In this document: piece after piece, positions 1 to 8,745 of the stretch
How positions within the stretch are numbered: position 1 is the stretch's first letter
Layout of the letters: every line of letters begins with the position of its first letter
Assembly (NCBI GenBank): GCA_964645155.1
Contig: CAZYBG010000002.1
Coordinates: 25,071-89,070 of the forward strand
Length of the DNA: 64,000 bases
Source of the DNA: CAZYBG01 sp964645155
Lineage (GTDB): Bacteria; Pseudomonadota; Alphaproteobacteria; Rhodobacterales; Rhodobacteraceae
Direction of reading: 5' to 3'
Translations under genes and position numbers: made by a program
Notes under the pieces: generated by a model
Databases searched by the model: none
What the model was told of the DNA's origin: nothing
The model's input: the letters and a program-made list of their open reading frames with translations, nothing else

Positions 1-812
1 CGCTTGACCGGCAGCCCCCAGTGATAGCCGCCCAGCGCACCCGACTTGCGCAGCGCCCGATGGCAGGGGATCAGCCACGACACCGGGTTGCGCCCGACCG
101 CGTTGCCGACCGCGCGCACCGCACGCGGGCTGCCGATCGCGCCGGCAATCTCGGAATAGGTTGTGACATGGCCCGTCGGGACGCGCAGCAGCGCCTCCCA
201 GACCTTGATCTGGAAGGGCGCCCCGATCATGTGGATCGGCGTCGCCTCGCCGCGCGGCCCGGCGCCGAACGCCGCCAGCGCCCAGGGGCGGAGCATCATC
301 GGGTCTTCCACGAAGGTCGCCTTTGGCCAGCGCGACACCAGGTCGTCGATCGCCCAGGCGGCGCCCGGCTCGTCGGCAAAGCCGATGCCGCAGATGCCCT
401 TCTCGGTCGCCATGACGACGGCCGGCCCGAACGGGCTCTCGAACCAGCCCCAGTGGATCACGAGGCCCTCGCCGCCGCGGGCGTAGTCGCCGGGGCTCAT
501 CGCCTCCCACCGCAGGAACAGATCGTGCAGCCGCCCGCCGCCCGACAGGCCGGTCGCATCGGCGGTCTCGAGCACGGTGAAGCGGTCATGCAGCAGGGCC
601 CTGGCGTGATCGAGCGTCAGATACTGCTGGTAGCGCTTCGGCGACACGCCGACCCAGCGTGAGAAGACGCGTTGGAAATGCCCCGGGCTCATGTTGAGCT
701 CCGCCGCCAGACGGTCGAGCGAGAGAGGGGCGCCGGCGGCGGCGTCGATCTTGCCGATCGCCCGGGCGATGACGCCGTAGTGGTAGGCGGGGGTGTCGGC
801 TTCGTCGCGCAT
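1..812 (-). CDS. Ada-like AraC/methylated-DNA-cysteine methyltransferase, partial
   Basis: Bifunctional regulator and DNA-repair protein of the Ada family, cut at its C-terminus by the window start after about 270 residues. The first ~100 residues are an AraC-type helix-turn-helix (motifs RLAAELNMSPGHFQRVF and GVSPKRYQQYLTLDHA). Residues ~120-270 are the O6-methylguanine methyltransferase domain, with the acceptor cysteine in IPCHR (about Cys250). The N-terminal zinc-binding phosphotriester domain of E. coli Ada is absent, so this is the shorter AraC-MGMT form. The ATG at 812 follows GAGGAGA on the minus strand. It is divergent from nth, giving a small DNA-repair neighbourhood. Domain call is secure; which genes it activates is unknown. 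Confidence 0.88.
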   Translation of the reverse strand, partial: MRDEADTPAYHYGVIARAIGKIDAAAGAPLSLDRLAAELNMSPGHFQRVFSRWVGVSPKRYQQYLTLDHARALLHDRFTVLETADATGLSGGGRLHDLFLRWEAMSPGDYARGGEGLVIHWGWFESPFGPAVVMATEKGICGIGFADEPGAAWAIDDLVSRWPKATFVEDPMMLRPWALAAFGAGPRGEATPIHMIGAPFQIKVWEALLRVPTGHVTTYSEIAGAIGSPRAVRAVGNAVGRNPVSWLIPCHRALRKSGALGGYHWGLPVK

Positions 813-923
813 GTCAGATCTCCTCGTGTGGCAGAGATAGGCGCGAAATCCGGTCGCCGCGACCCGAACTTTGCGGTTTCGCAACCCCTTGCCGGGTCGG
901 GGCGGCGCGGGCATACCGGGCCG

Positions 924-1568
924 ATGGCCGGCCAGCTCGACTATCCGACGATGCGCGAGATCTTCCGCCGCTTCCACGCGGCCGAGCCCGCACCGAAGGG
1001 CGAGCTCGAGCATCTGAACGCCTTCACGCTTCTGGTCGCGGTCGCGCTCTCCGCGCAGGCGACCGATGTCGGCGTGAACCGGGCGACACGGGCGCTGTTT
1101 GCGCTGGCGGACACGCCGCAGAAGATGCTCGACCTCGGCGAGGAGCGGCTGGTCGAGCACATCCGGACCATCGGCCTCTACCGCAACAAGGCCAGGAACG
1201 TGATGCGTCTCGCGCGCATCCTCGTCGACGACTACGGCGGCGAGGTGCCCTCGTCGCGCGCTGCGCTGCAGTCGCTGCCCGGCGTGGGGCGCAAGACGGC
1301 GAATGTCGTGCTCAACATGTGGTGGGGCCATCCCGCGCAGGCGGTCGACACCCATATCTTCCGGGTCGGCAATCGCACCGGCATCGCGCCCGGCCGCGAC
1401 GTGGTGGCCGTCGAACGCGCCATCGAGGACAACGTGCCGGCCGAATACCAGCGCCACGCGCATCACTGGCTCATCCTGCACGGCCGCTACATCTGCGTCG
1501 CCCGCAAGCCCCGCTGCGGCGATTGCCTGATCCGCGATCTCTGTGCCTTCGAGGGGAAGACCGCATGA
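924..1568 (+). CDS. nth: Endonuclease III (DNA glycosylase/AP lyase)
   Basis: Base-excision repair enzyme that removes oxidised pyrimidines and nicks the abasic site; cytoplasmic, 214 residues (E. coli Nth 211). It shows the helix-hairpin-helix LPGVGRKTA with the catalytic lysine (about K124), the catalytic aspartate in VDTHIFRV (about D142), and the C-terminal iron-sulfur ligands C-X6-C-X2-C-X5-C. I chose the start MAGQLDYP because it begins at the usual family N-terminus; the longer upstream frame is not family-like. The stop overlaps the next start as ATGA, so it is probably co-transcribed with the sugar kinase. Confidence 0.96.
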   Translation: MAGQLDYPTMREIFRRFHAAEPAPKGELEHLNAFTLLVAVALSAQATDVGVNRATRALFALADTPQKMLDLGEERLVEHIRTIGLYRNKARNVMRLARILVDDYGGEVPSSRAALQSLPGVGRKTANVVLNMWWGHPAQAVDTHIFRVGNRTGIAPGRDVVAVERAIEDNVPAEYQRHAHHWLILHGRYICVARKPRCGDCLIRDLCAFEGKTA

Positions 1569-2551
1569 AAAGCTACCACGTCGTCGGCATCGGCAACGCC
1601 ATCGTCGACGTCCTCGCGCAGACCGAGGAGACGTTCCTCGACCTCATGGGGATCACCAAGGGCATCATGCAGCTGGTGGAGCGCGAGCGGGCCGAGACGC
1701 TCTACGCCGCGATGAAGGAGCGCACCGAGGCGCCGGGCGGCTCGGTCGCGAACACCATCGCGGGCCTCGGCAACCTCGGCCTTTCGACCGCGTTCATCGG
1801 CCGGGTGCGCGACGACGCGCTCGGGCGGTTCTACGCGAGGTCGCTGGAACTCGAGGGCAGCGCCTTTCCCAATCCGCCGGTGCCGGGGGCGAACCTGCCC
1901 ACCTCGCGGTCGATGATCTTCGTGACGCCGGATGGCGAGCGCAGCATGAACACCTATCTCGGCATTTCCGCCGACCTCGGCCCCGACGACGTGCCCGACG
2001 CGGTCGCATCGGGGGCGGAGATCCTGTTCCTCGAGGGCTACCTCTACGACAAGCCGCAGGGCAAGGCGGCCTTCCAGGCGGCGGCGGCGGCCTGCAGGAA
2101 AGGCGGCGGCATGGCGGGCATCGCGCTTTCCGATCCGTTCTGCGTCGACCGCCACAGGGCGGATTTCAGGCGGCTGGTGCGCTCGCTCGACTACGTGATC
2201 GGCAACCAGCACGAATGGACCTCGCTCTACGAGACCGACGACCTCGAGCAGGCGCTTCTCGGCGCCGCCGCCGATTGCCCGATCGTCGTCTGCACCCGCT
2301 CGGGGTCCGACGTCGTGCTGATCCGCGAGGGGGAACGGGTCGAGGTGCCGGTGCACCGCGTCGTTCCGGTCGACGCGACCGGCGCCGGAGACCAGTTCGC
2401 GGCCGGGTTCCTCTACGGTCTCGCCACCGGGCAGAGCCTCGGCAAGGCCGGCCGCATGGGCTGCATCGCGGCGGCCGAGGTCATCAGCCATTTCGGCGCG
2501 CGCCCGGAGACGGACGTGAAGGCGCTGTTCCGCCGTGGCGGGCTGATCTAG
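1565..2551 (+). CDS. PfkB-family adenosine kinase
   Basis: Carbohydrate kinase of the ribokinase/PfkB family, 328 residues, most like the alphaproteobacterial adenosine kinases that phosphorylate adenosine to AMP for purine salvage. It has the N-terminal GIGNAIVDV strand, the PGGSVANT substrate loop, the small-domain SMIFVTPDGERSMNTYLG stretch, and the C-terminal signature VDATGAGDQFAAGFL with the catalytic Asp of GAGD. It overlaps nth by four bases. Its TAG stop shares a CTAG tetranucleotide with the convergent P1 peptidase gene. A ribokinase-like enzyme of other specificity remains possible. Confidence 0.9.
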   Translation: MKSYHVVGIGNAIVDVLAQTEETFLDLMGITKGIMQLVERERAETLYAAMKERTEAPGGSVANTIAGLGNLGLSTAFIGRVRDDALGRFYARSLELEGSAFPNPPVPGANLPTSRSMIFVTPDGERSMNTYLGISADLGPDDVPDAVASGAEILFLEGYLYDKPQGKAAFQAAAAACRKGGGMAGIALSDPFCVDRHRADFRRLVRSLDYVIGNQHEWTSLYETDDLEQALLGAAADCPIVVCTRSGSDVVLIREGERVEVPVHRVVPVDATGAGDQFAAGFLYGLATGQSLGKAGRMGCIAAAEVISHFGARPETDVKALFRRGGLI

Positions 2552-3546
2552 CGGCCGAACCGCGCCCGCCACGCTGGCAGCGGGTCGTCCGCGGCGGGGG
2601 TCGCGGCATGCACGGCGCGGGCGATGGCCCGGGCAAGGCAGCAGGCCGCAGCATGGCCGAGGCGGAACGGGTCGGCGATCGGGTCGGCAAGCGGCATGGC
2701 CCCGGTCGCCGCGGCGAAGACCAGATCGCCGTCGAGCAGCGTGTGTGAAGGCACCAGCGCGCGCGCCATCCCGTCCTGCGCGGCGGTGGCGAGCCGCGTT
2801 GCCTGGGCCTGCGAAAGCTGGGCGTCGGTCGCGACGATGGCGATGGTCGTCGCCTCGCCGGCGCGCTTGGCCGGAGCCGGCTCGGCCGCCGGATCGAACT
2901 CCCCGGCCGGCGCCGGACCGAACCCGCCGAACTCGGCGCCCAGTTCCCACGGCGCGGCCCAGAAACGATGGCCGTCGCCGACGGTCGCCGACCCCAGCGC
3001 ATTGACCGCCACGAGCGCGCCCACCGTCAGGCCGCCGTCGAGCACCGCGGATGCCGAGCCGAGCCCGCCCTTCAGCCCGCGCGTCGTCGCCCCGGTGCCC
3101 GCCCCGGCCGTGCCGAGGGCGAATTCGGCGCCTGCCGCTGCCAGCGCCGCCGCGCCGAGCCGGCCGTAGGGATTCTGCGCCCAGTCCTTCCGGCCGCCGT
3201 TCTGAAGGTCGAACAGGATCGCCGCCGGCACGATCGGCACAAGCTGATCGCCGACCGCAAAGCCGCGCCCCGCGCGACGCAGCGCATCGGCCACGCCCGA
3301 TGCCGCGTCGAGCCCGAAGGCCGAGCCGCCGGACAGCACCAGCGCATCGACCTCCTGCACCAGGCGGTCGGGGGCGAGCAGGTCGGTCTCGCGCGTGCCA
3401 GGGGCGCCGCCCATCACGCTCACCGCGGCGACGAACGGCCGGTCCGCCGTCAGCACCGTCACCCCGGTCCTGACCGCGTGGTCCTCGGCATTGCCGACCC
3501 GCAGGCCGGCGACATCGGTGATCAGGTTCCTACGCCCCGGGCGCAT
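2548..3546 (-). CDS. P1-family (S58, DmpA-like) peptidase
   Basis: N-terminal-nucleophile hydrolase of the P1/DmpA family (L-aminopeptidase D-esterase type), 332 residues. It begins with NLITDVAGLRVGNAED, typical of the family, followed by VLSGGSAFGLDAA and a glycine-rich stretch GATTRGLKGGLGSAS around the expected self-processing region, then ALVAVNALGSA. No signal peptide is visible. Its start overlaps the cupin stop as TGATG, so SDR, cupin and peptidase form one minus-strand operon. The substrate is unknown; the family handles small amides and beta-peptides. Confidence 0.88.
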   Translation of the reverse strand: MRPGRRNLITDVAGLRVGNAEDHAVRTGVTVLTADRPFVAAVSVMGGAPGTRETDLLAPDRLVQEVDALVLSGGSAFGLDAASGVADALRRAGRGFAVGDQLVPIVPAAILFDLQNGGRKDWAQNPYGRLGAAALAAAGAEFALGTAGAGTGATTRGLKGGLGSASAVLDGGLTVGALVAVNALGSATVGDGHRFWAAPWELGAEFGGFGPAPAGEFDPAAEPAPAKRAGEATTIAIVATDAQLSQAQATRLATAAQDGMARALVPSHTLLDGDLVFAAATGAMPLADPIADPFRLGHAAACCLARAIARAVHAATPAADDPLPAWRARFGR

Positions 3547-3896
3547 CAGAGGCGCGGCTTCGCGGCCGCCGTCGCCGGGTCGCCGGTGTTCGGCGTGCCC
3601 TTCGGCTCGATCAGCAGAACCTGCGCCTCGCGCTCGGCCCGCGGCCGATGCCGGACCCCCTTCGGCACGACGAACAGCTCGCCCGCCCGCATCAAATGCG
3701 TCTCGTCGCCCACGTCCAGCAGGACCTCGCCAGCGATGACCAGGAAGAAATCGTCGGTGTCGGGGTGCTCGTGGAACGGGAATGCGCCCTGGAACTTCAC
3801 CACCATCACGTCGTTGCCGTTGTAGTCGGCGACGACCCGCGGGTCCCAGTGGGTGTCGAACAGGGCGAGCTTCTCGGCGAGGTTGACGACCGGCAT
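3546..3896 (-). CDS. Small cupin-domain protein
   Basis: Single-domain cupin of 116 residues. The metal-binding motif 1 is seen as FPFHEHPDTDDFFLVIAGE (His, His and Glu/Asp ligands) and motif 2 as GELFVVPKGVRHRP. Such proteins are metal-binding beta-barrels, often isomerases, dioxygenases or binding proteins; nothing here fixes the reaction. It lies between an SDR and a P1 peptidase, 23 bases after the first and overlapping the second, so it probably serves the same small catabolic unit. Confidence 0.85.
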   Translation of the reverse strand: MPVVNLAEKLALFDTHWDPRVVADYNGNDVMVVKFQGAFPFHEHPDTDDFFLVIAGEVLLDVGDETHLMRAGELFVVPKGVRHRPRAEREAQVLLIEPKGTPNTGDPATAAAKPRL

Positions 3897-3919
3897 TTCG
3901 GGGCTCCGTTGGTGGGGGA

Positions 3920-4660
3920 TCAGATGCAGCGCCCGCCATCGACCTCGAGCGCGACGCCGGTGATCATGCTCGCTTCGTCCGAGCAGAGGAAGCACGCCGC
4001 GTTCGCCATGTCGTCCGGCGTGGAGAAGCGGCCGAGCGGGATCGTGGCGATGAACCTCGCGCGCATCTCCGGCGTGTCCTCGCCCATGAAGCTCTTCAGC
4101 AGCGGGGTCTCGCCCGCGACCGGGCAGATCGCGTTCACCCGCACGCCGTACGGCGCCAGCTCCACCGCCATCGCCTTCGTCGCGGTGATCATCCAGCCCT
4201 TCGACGCGTTGTACCAGCTGAGCCGCGGCCGGGGCGAGAGGCCCGCGGTCGAGGCGACGTTGAGGATCGCTCCGCCAGCCGCCGCCTTCATGGCCGGCAC
4301 GAAGGACCGTGCCGTCAGGTAGACCGACTTTGCGTTGACGGCGAGCACCCGGTCGAACTCGGCCTCCGGCACGTCCTCCATCGGCATCGGCAGATGCGTG
4401 ATCCCGGCGTTGTTGACGAGGATGTCGACCCGCCCCAGGGTCGTCCGTGCCGCATCGGCCATCGCGGCGACCGAGGCGCCGCTGGCGACGTCGACCTCGC
4501 AGGCGATGCCGCCGATCCCGGCGGCGACGCCTTCCGCGGCGGCGAGATCGATATCGGCCAGCAGCACCCGCGCGCCCTCGGCCGCGAACCTGCGCGCGAT
4601 GCCCGCGCCGAAGCCCGACCCCGCCCCGGTGATGACCGCCGTCCTGCCGCCAAACCGCAT
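3920..4660 (-). CDS. SDR-family NAD(P)-dependent oxidoreductase
   Basis: Short-chain dehydrogenase/reductase of 246 residues, classical type. The cofactor motif TGAGSGFG is near residue 12, the structural NNAG motif follows near residue 87, and the catalytic residues are the Ser of VASTAG and the Tyr/Lys of YNASK. The C-terminal DGGRCI end is typical of FabG/glucose-dehydrogenase-like members. It is the first gene of the SDR-cupin-peptidase operon. The acidic residue after beta-2 (LLADIDL) favours NAD over NADP. Substrate cannot be told from sequence. Confidence 0.9.
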   Translation of the reverse strand: MRFGGRTAVITGAGSGFGAGIARRFAAEGARVLLADIDLAAAEGVAAGIGGIACEVDVASGASVAAMADAARTTLGRVDILVNNAGITHLPMPMEDVPEAEFDRVLAVNAKSVYLTARSFVPAMKAAAGGAILNVASTAGLSPRPRLSWYNASKGWMITATKAMAVELAPYGVRVNAICPVAGETPLLKSFMGEDTPEMRARFIATIPLGRFSTPDDMANAACFLCSDEASMITGVALEVDGGRCI

Positions 4661-4795
4661 GATGCCTCCGCCCGCTCCGCCCCCATGTTCCGGGCGAACA
4701 AGCCCGGCGCAAGCCCCCATCGGCCGTGCCGGAACATTGGCGGCGGGCGCCGGTTGAGCGGGTACGACCTGACAGCCGCCCGAAGGACCCAAGCC

Positions 4796-5317
4796 ATGCC
4801 GAAGGACACAGCCATGCCCACGCCCTCCCGCCTGAGCCGCGAGCTCCGCCTCGGCCGGGGCCGCGATCTCGCCCGCCGCCGCGGCATCATCGGCCTGTCG
4901 CTGTTCGGCGCCGCGATCGGCGGGATCGTGGGCGCCTACCAGACCGGGCTGATCCGCCGGCTGCCCGACCCGCCCGTCGGCCCGTTCGACAGCGAACGGG
5001 CCGATGCCTCGGACTACGCCTACTCGCGGATGCAGACGCCCGATGGCCTGCTGATGGCCTGCACCTTCGCCGTCACCGCCGCGCTGGCAGGCGCCGGCGG
5101 CGCCGACCGCGCCCGGACGCACCCGGCCCTGCCGGTCGCGCTGGCGGCCAAGACGCTCTACGACCTCGGCACCGCGCTGAAGCTCGCCCGCGAGGAATGG
5201 AACGAGAACCGGGCGCTCTGTGCCTATTGCCAGGCCGTGACGCTTACCTCGGCGGCGGCGGCCGCACTGTCCCTGCCCGAGGCGGCACGCGGCCTTCGGC
5301 GGCTCGTCCGCGGCTGA
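4796..5317 (+). CDS. Vitamin K epoxide reductase-like membrane protein
   Basis: Integral membrane protein of 173 residues. Predicted hydrophobic segments are about 30-48, 84-100, 108-125 and 146-162. A CxxC pair (CAYC, C142 and C145) sits before the last helix, as in VKOR-like quinone reductases that supply disulfide-bond formation, and the PDPP and FDSERADASDYAY stretches recall the short VKOR-annotated proteins of rhizobia. The loop cysteine pair of full VKOR enzymes is not visible, so activity is uncertain. GAAGGA-like purines precede the ATG; a second ATG at 4814 is possible. Confidence 0.55.
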   Translation: MPKDTAMPTPSRLSRELRLGRGRDLARRRGIIGLSLFGAAIGGIVGAYQTGLIRRLPDPPVGPFDSERADASDYAYSRMQTPDGLLMACTFAVTAALAGAGGADRARTHPALPVALAAKTLYDLGTALKLAREEWNENRALCAYCQAVTLTSAAAAALSLPEAARGLRRLVRG

Positions 5318-5393
5318 CCCGCACACGCACCATCTGGATTCGCGGCACATGCACCGATAGGCTGCCCGGCGCAGCCACCGGGAGAAATGCCGC

Positions 5394-6866
5394 ATGAACC
5401 GCCGTCTCATCGTCGCACTCGGGCTGGCCTCCACGCTGGCCTCTCCCGCCTTCGCCCAGCAGGACACGATCACGCTCGGCATGGTGCTCGAGCCGCCGAA
5501 CCTCGATCCGACGGCAGGCGCGGCCGCCGCCATCGACGAGGTGGTCTACGCCAACATCTACGAGGGGCTCACCCGCTTCGCGCCCGACGGCTCGATCTTG
5601 CCCGGCCTCGCCGAGAGCTGGGAGACGAGCGAGGACGGATTGACCTGGACCTTCCTGCTGCACGACGGCGTGACCTTCCACGACGGCACCACCTTCGACG
5701 CCGAGGACGTGAAGTTCACGCTCGACCGCGCCCGCGCCGAGGACAGCGCCAATGCGCAGAAGGCGCTCTTCGCGGGGATCAGCGACGTCGCGGTCGTCGA
5801 TCCGCTGACAGTCGCGATCACGCTGTCGGCGCCCAACGGCAACCTGCCGTTCAACCTCGCCTGGGGCGACGCGGTGATCGTCGCGCCGGAAAGCGTCGAC
5901 CAGGCGGCGACCAGTCCGGTTGGCACCGGTCCCTTCACCTTCACCCGCTGGGTCCAGGGCGACCGCGTCGAGATCGCGCGCAATCCGGACTACTGGGGCG
6001 AGGCGCCGGCACTGGCCGCGGCCACGTTCCGCTTCATCGCCGACCCGAACGCCGCCTTCGCGGCGATGATGGCGGGCGATGTCGACACCTTCCCGAACTT
6101 TCCCGCGCCCGAGACACTCGGCCAGTTCGAGGCCGACCCGCGGTTCAAGGTGATCGTCGGCTCGACCGAGGGCGAGACGATCCTCGCCATGAACAACACC
6201 CACCCGCAGCTTTCCGACATCCGCGTGCGGCGGGCGATCGCCCACGCCATCGACCGCCAGGAGATCATCGACGGCGCGATGTTCGGCTACGGCACGCCGA
6301 TCGGCACGCATTTCGCGCCGCACAACCCCGACTACCTCGACCTCACGGCCCAGTCGGCCCACGACCCGGACACCGCGCGGGCGCTGCTGGCCGAGGCGGG
6401 GTTGAGCGGGCTGAGCCTGCGCCTTGCCCTGCCGCCGCCCTCCTACGCCCGCCGCGGCGGCGAGATCATCGCCGCCCAGCTGCGTGCTGTCGGGATCGAG
6501 ACCGAGATCACAAACCTCGAATGGGCGCAGTGGCTGGAGCAGGTGTTCAACGGACGGGATTTCGACCTGACCATCGTCAGCCATACCGAGCCGATGGACA
6601 TCAACATCTACGCGCGCGAGGACTATTACTTCCAGTATGCCGACCCCGACTTCCAGGAGATCATGGCAGAACTCGACATCGCGACCGATCCCGCGGAGCG
6701 CTCGGCGCTTCTCCAGCAGGCCCAGCAGAAGATCGCCGACGACTACGTGAACGGCTATCTGTTCCAGCTTGCCAAGACCGGCGTGGCGGATGCCGCGATC
6801 GAGGGGCTTTGGGAGAACTCGCCGACGCAGGCCAACGACCTGACGCAGGTGCGCTGGGTCGAGTAG
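5394..6866 (+). CDS. ABC transporter substrate-binding protein, peptide/opine family 5
   Basis: Periplasmic binding protein of 490 residues, SBP family 5 (DppA/OppA-like). A Sec signal peptide (MNRRLIVALGLAS..., cleavage after AFA) starts the protein. Family motifs include YANIYEGLTRFAPDGS, LAESWETSEDGLTWTF, the GTGPF loop and RVRRAIAHAIDRQEI. The two permeases and fused ATPase of a matching transporter lie about 4 kb downstream at 10859-14186, separated by minus-strand genes, and could be its partners. A GC-rich hairpin follows the stop. Dipeptide, oligopeptide, opine or nickel ligands are all possible. Confidence 0.92.
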   Translation: MNRRLIVALGLASTLASPAFAQQDTITLGMVLEPPNLDPTAGAAAAIDEVVYANIYEGLTRFAPDGSILPGLAESWETSEDGLTWTFLLHDGVTFHDGTTFDAEDVKFTLDRARAEDSANAQKALFAGISDVAVVDPLTVAITLSAPNGNLPFNLAWGDAVIVAPESVDQAATSPVGTGPFTFTRWVQGDRVEIARNPDYWGEAPALAAATFRFIADPNAAFAAMMAGDVDTFPNFPAPETLGQFEADPRFKVIVGSTEGETILAMNNTHPQLSDIRVRRAIAHAIDRQEIIDGAMFGYGTPIGTHFAPHNPDYLDLTAQSAHDPDTARALLAEAGLSGLSLRLALPPPSYARRGGEIIAAQLRAVGIETEITNLEWAQWLEQVFNGRDFDLTIVSHTEPMDINIYAREDYYFQYADPDFQEIMAELDIATDPAERSALLQQAQQKIADDYVNGYLFQLAKTGVADAAIEGLWENSPTQANDLTQVRWVE

Positions 6867-6897
6867 GTCGGCGCGGCCGACTGCGGGCAGACCCGGC

Positions 6898-6920
6898 CGG
6901 CCGGGCGGGATGCCCGGCCG
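6898..6920 (+). terminator. GC-rich hairpin after the binding-protein gene
   Basis: Perfect 9-bp stem (CGGCCGGGC / GCCCGGCCG) with a GGGAT loop, 31 bases after the stop of the binding-protein gene and before the cupin gene. It has no U-tract, so termination or 3'-end protection is inferred from position only. Confidence 0.45.
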
Positions 6921-6965
6921 CTGGCGGTCGCCCGGCACGAGGAACGAAGCCAGCGCGAGGCCGGA

Positions 6966-7301
6966 ATGAACCTTTTTCCTGTTGCACCCTCCGTCGCGCC
7001 CGAGATCTCGCGCCCCGATCCCGCCCGGGTGATCGAGGGTGATCCGGTGCACCGGACATGGAACATCGAGGAGCAGGGCGACCTGTTCTGCGGCATCTGG
7101 GAATCGACGCCGGGGAAGTGGCGGATCGCCTACGACGAGTGGGAATACTGCCGCATCCTCTCCGGCGTCTCGGTGATCGCCGAGGACGGCGGCGCGGTGC
7201 TAAGGGTGCAGGCGGGCGACAGCTTCGTCATCAGGCCCGGCTTCGCCGGCACCTGGGAGGTGATCGAGACGACGCGCAAGGACTACGTGATCCGGACCTA
7301 G
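6966..7301 (+). CDS. Cupin_3 (DUF861) domain protein
   Basis: Cupin protein of 111 residues of the type found in ureidoglycine aminohydrolases and related DUF861 proteins. Family features are WESTPGKWRIAYDEWEYCRILSG and the second motif AGDSFVIRPGFAGTWEV. The histidine ligands common in metal cupins are poorly kept, as is usual in this subgroup. It follows the binding protein by about 100 bases across a hairpin. Its TAG stop shares CTAG with the convergent L,D-transpeptidase gene. Function unknown. Confidence 0.8.
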   Translation: MNLFPVAPSVAPEISRPDPARVIEGDPVHRTWNIEEQGDLFCGIWESTPGKWRIAYDEWEYCRILSGVSVIAEDGGAVLRVQAGDSFVIRPGFAGTWEVIETTRKDYVIRT

Positions 7302-8107
7302 AGCGCAGCGGGCGGCGCCCCGCCGGACCGGGCCGGCGGCGGCTCGGCAACGGCCGCCGTGATGTCGGGCGTTCCGTAGACCGCCTCTGGGTCGACCACG
7401 GTGGGCGGCAGCTCGACACCGCGATTGGCCACCTCCTCGCCTTCCAGCGCGACCGACTGCTCGTAGGTCCGCACCACCACTGGGGCCCCCGGCTGGACGA
7501 GTTCATAAAGCTGGATGATGTCGTGGTTGAAGAGCCGGATGCATCCCGCCGAACCGGAATTGCCGATCGAGGCCAGGTCGTTGGTGCCGTGGATGCGGTA
7601 CCGCGTGTCGCGTGCGCCGCGATAGAGGTAGAGCGCCCGCGCGCCGAGCGGGCTGGCAAGCCCGCCGGGTATGCCGCGCGCGAAGGGGCCGTAGACCTCC
7701 GGTTCGGTCCGTAGCATGTTGGCCGTCGGCGCCCAGCCGGGCCAGGAGGCCTTGCGGCCGACGGTCGCCGTACCGCGAAAGCTCCTTCCCTCGCGGCCGA
7801 CGGCAATCGGATAGCGGATCGCCTGCCCGTCCTGAAGCACCAGGTAGAGGAGCTTGGCGAACGGGTCGACCACGATCGTCCCCGCGGCCTCCGGGCCAGC
7901 ATAAGTTACCTCCGCGCGCCGGTTCAGGCCCTGAAGGTACTGCGCGTCGACCGCGGGCAGCGTGTACTGCCCGTCTGCCAGGACGCCGTAGCCGTCGACC
8001 TCGCCGCGCTTGCTGACACCCGTGGTCAGCCCGCAGCCGGCGAGCAGGCCGCCCAGCGCGAGGAGCACCGCCACCCGGAGACCCCGGCTGATCAGATGTC
8101 CGGTCAT
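7298..8107 (-). CDS. YkuD-family L,D-transpeptidase lipoprotein
   Basis: Peptidoglycan L,D-transpeptidase of 269 residues that would make 3-3 cross-links or attach proteins to the wall. The start at 8107 gives a lipoprotein signal (hydrophobic run ending LLAGC). The catalytic domain carries HGTNDLASIGNSGSAGCIRL, with the catalytic Cys in GCIRL; the residue before Gly-Cys is Ala rather than the commoner His. A proline- and alanine-rich tail follows. A start at 8152 would put 15 extra residues before the signal and is less likely. Confidence 0.88.
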   Translation of the reverse strand: MTGHLISRGLRVAVLLALGGLLAGCGLTTGVSKRGEVDGYGVLADGQYTLPAVDAQYLQGLNRRAEVTYAGPEAAGTIVVDPFAKLLYLVLQDGQAIRYPIAVGREGRSFRGTATVGRKASWPGWAPTANMLRTEPEVYGPFARGIPGGLASPLGARALYLYRGARDTRYRIHGTNDLASIGNSGSAGCIRLFNHDIIQLYELVQPGAPVVVRTYEQSVALEGEEVANRGVELPPTVVDPEAVYGTPDITAAVAEPPPARSGGAPPAAL

Positions 8108-8184
8108 TGCGATGCCCCCGAGACCTGTTCCATCGTCAGCTTCGACTAGCATCCGGAACGCGCCGCCACCACAGGATTGTCACG

Positions 8185-8712
8185 TCAGGCAAAGGAGTTC
8201 CGGGCCCTTGCGGCTGCATCGCCGAATGTCGCCAGCGCCACCGGCGGAGAATCGGGAAGTGCGGCGACCACGGCCTCGGCCCAGTCGACATAGGCAATCA
8301 GGCGTTCCCTCGGCCAGTCGGCGGGCGACGACAGGGCGAGCGCACCGACATTCGAGGTCTTGTCGGCGACCTTGATGAGCGCTGCTGCCGCCGACTTGGC
8401 CGGGGCGTGGGCGACCTGCAGGCGCTTGCGCTCGGCCTTGGGCAGCGACTTGTCGTCGGTGAGTTCGCGCACCAGCGCCGCGACGGCCGCGCCGAACCGA
8501 CGGGCGATGTCGTCGAGGCTCGCGCCGCAATCCTCAACCGTGTCGTGCAGCCACGCGGCGACAACGGCATCCTCGTCGCCGCCCCACATCGCGGTGAAGC
8601 GCGCCACCTCTGCCACATGCTCGATATAGGGCTCGGCGGCGGCGCCCTTGCGGGTCTGGCCGGCATGGGCGCTGCGCGCAAAGGCCTCGGCGGCGGCAAG
8701 GCGTGGGCTCAT
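8185..8712 (-). CDS. HD-domain small alarmone hydrolase (MESH1/SpoT-like)
   Basis: Metal-dependent HD-domain hydrolase of 175 residues. The motifs YIEHVAEVA, WLHDTVED and IKVADKTSN supply the expected His, His-Asp and Asp ligands, and ELTDDKSLPKAERKRLQVAHAP matches the conserved stretch of stand-alone (p)ppGpp hydrolases such as MESH1. It has no synthetase or ACT/TGS domain. GAGG precedes the ATG. It starts 33 bases after the creatinase stop on the same strand, so the two may be co-transcribed. Substrate by family: (p)ppGpp, possibly NADPH. Confidence 0.82.
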   Translation of the reverse strand: MSPRLAAAEAFARSAHAGQTRKGAAAEPYIEHVAEVARFTAMWGGDEDAVVAAWLHDTVEDCGASLDDIARRFGAAVAALVRELTDDKSLPKAERKRLQVAHAPAKSAAAALIKVADKTSNVGALALSSPADWPRERLIAYVDWAEAVVAALPDSPPVALATFGDAAARARNSFA

Positions 8713-8745
8713 CGCGGGCCTCGGCTCGTCATCGGTGCGTACCGG

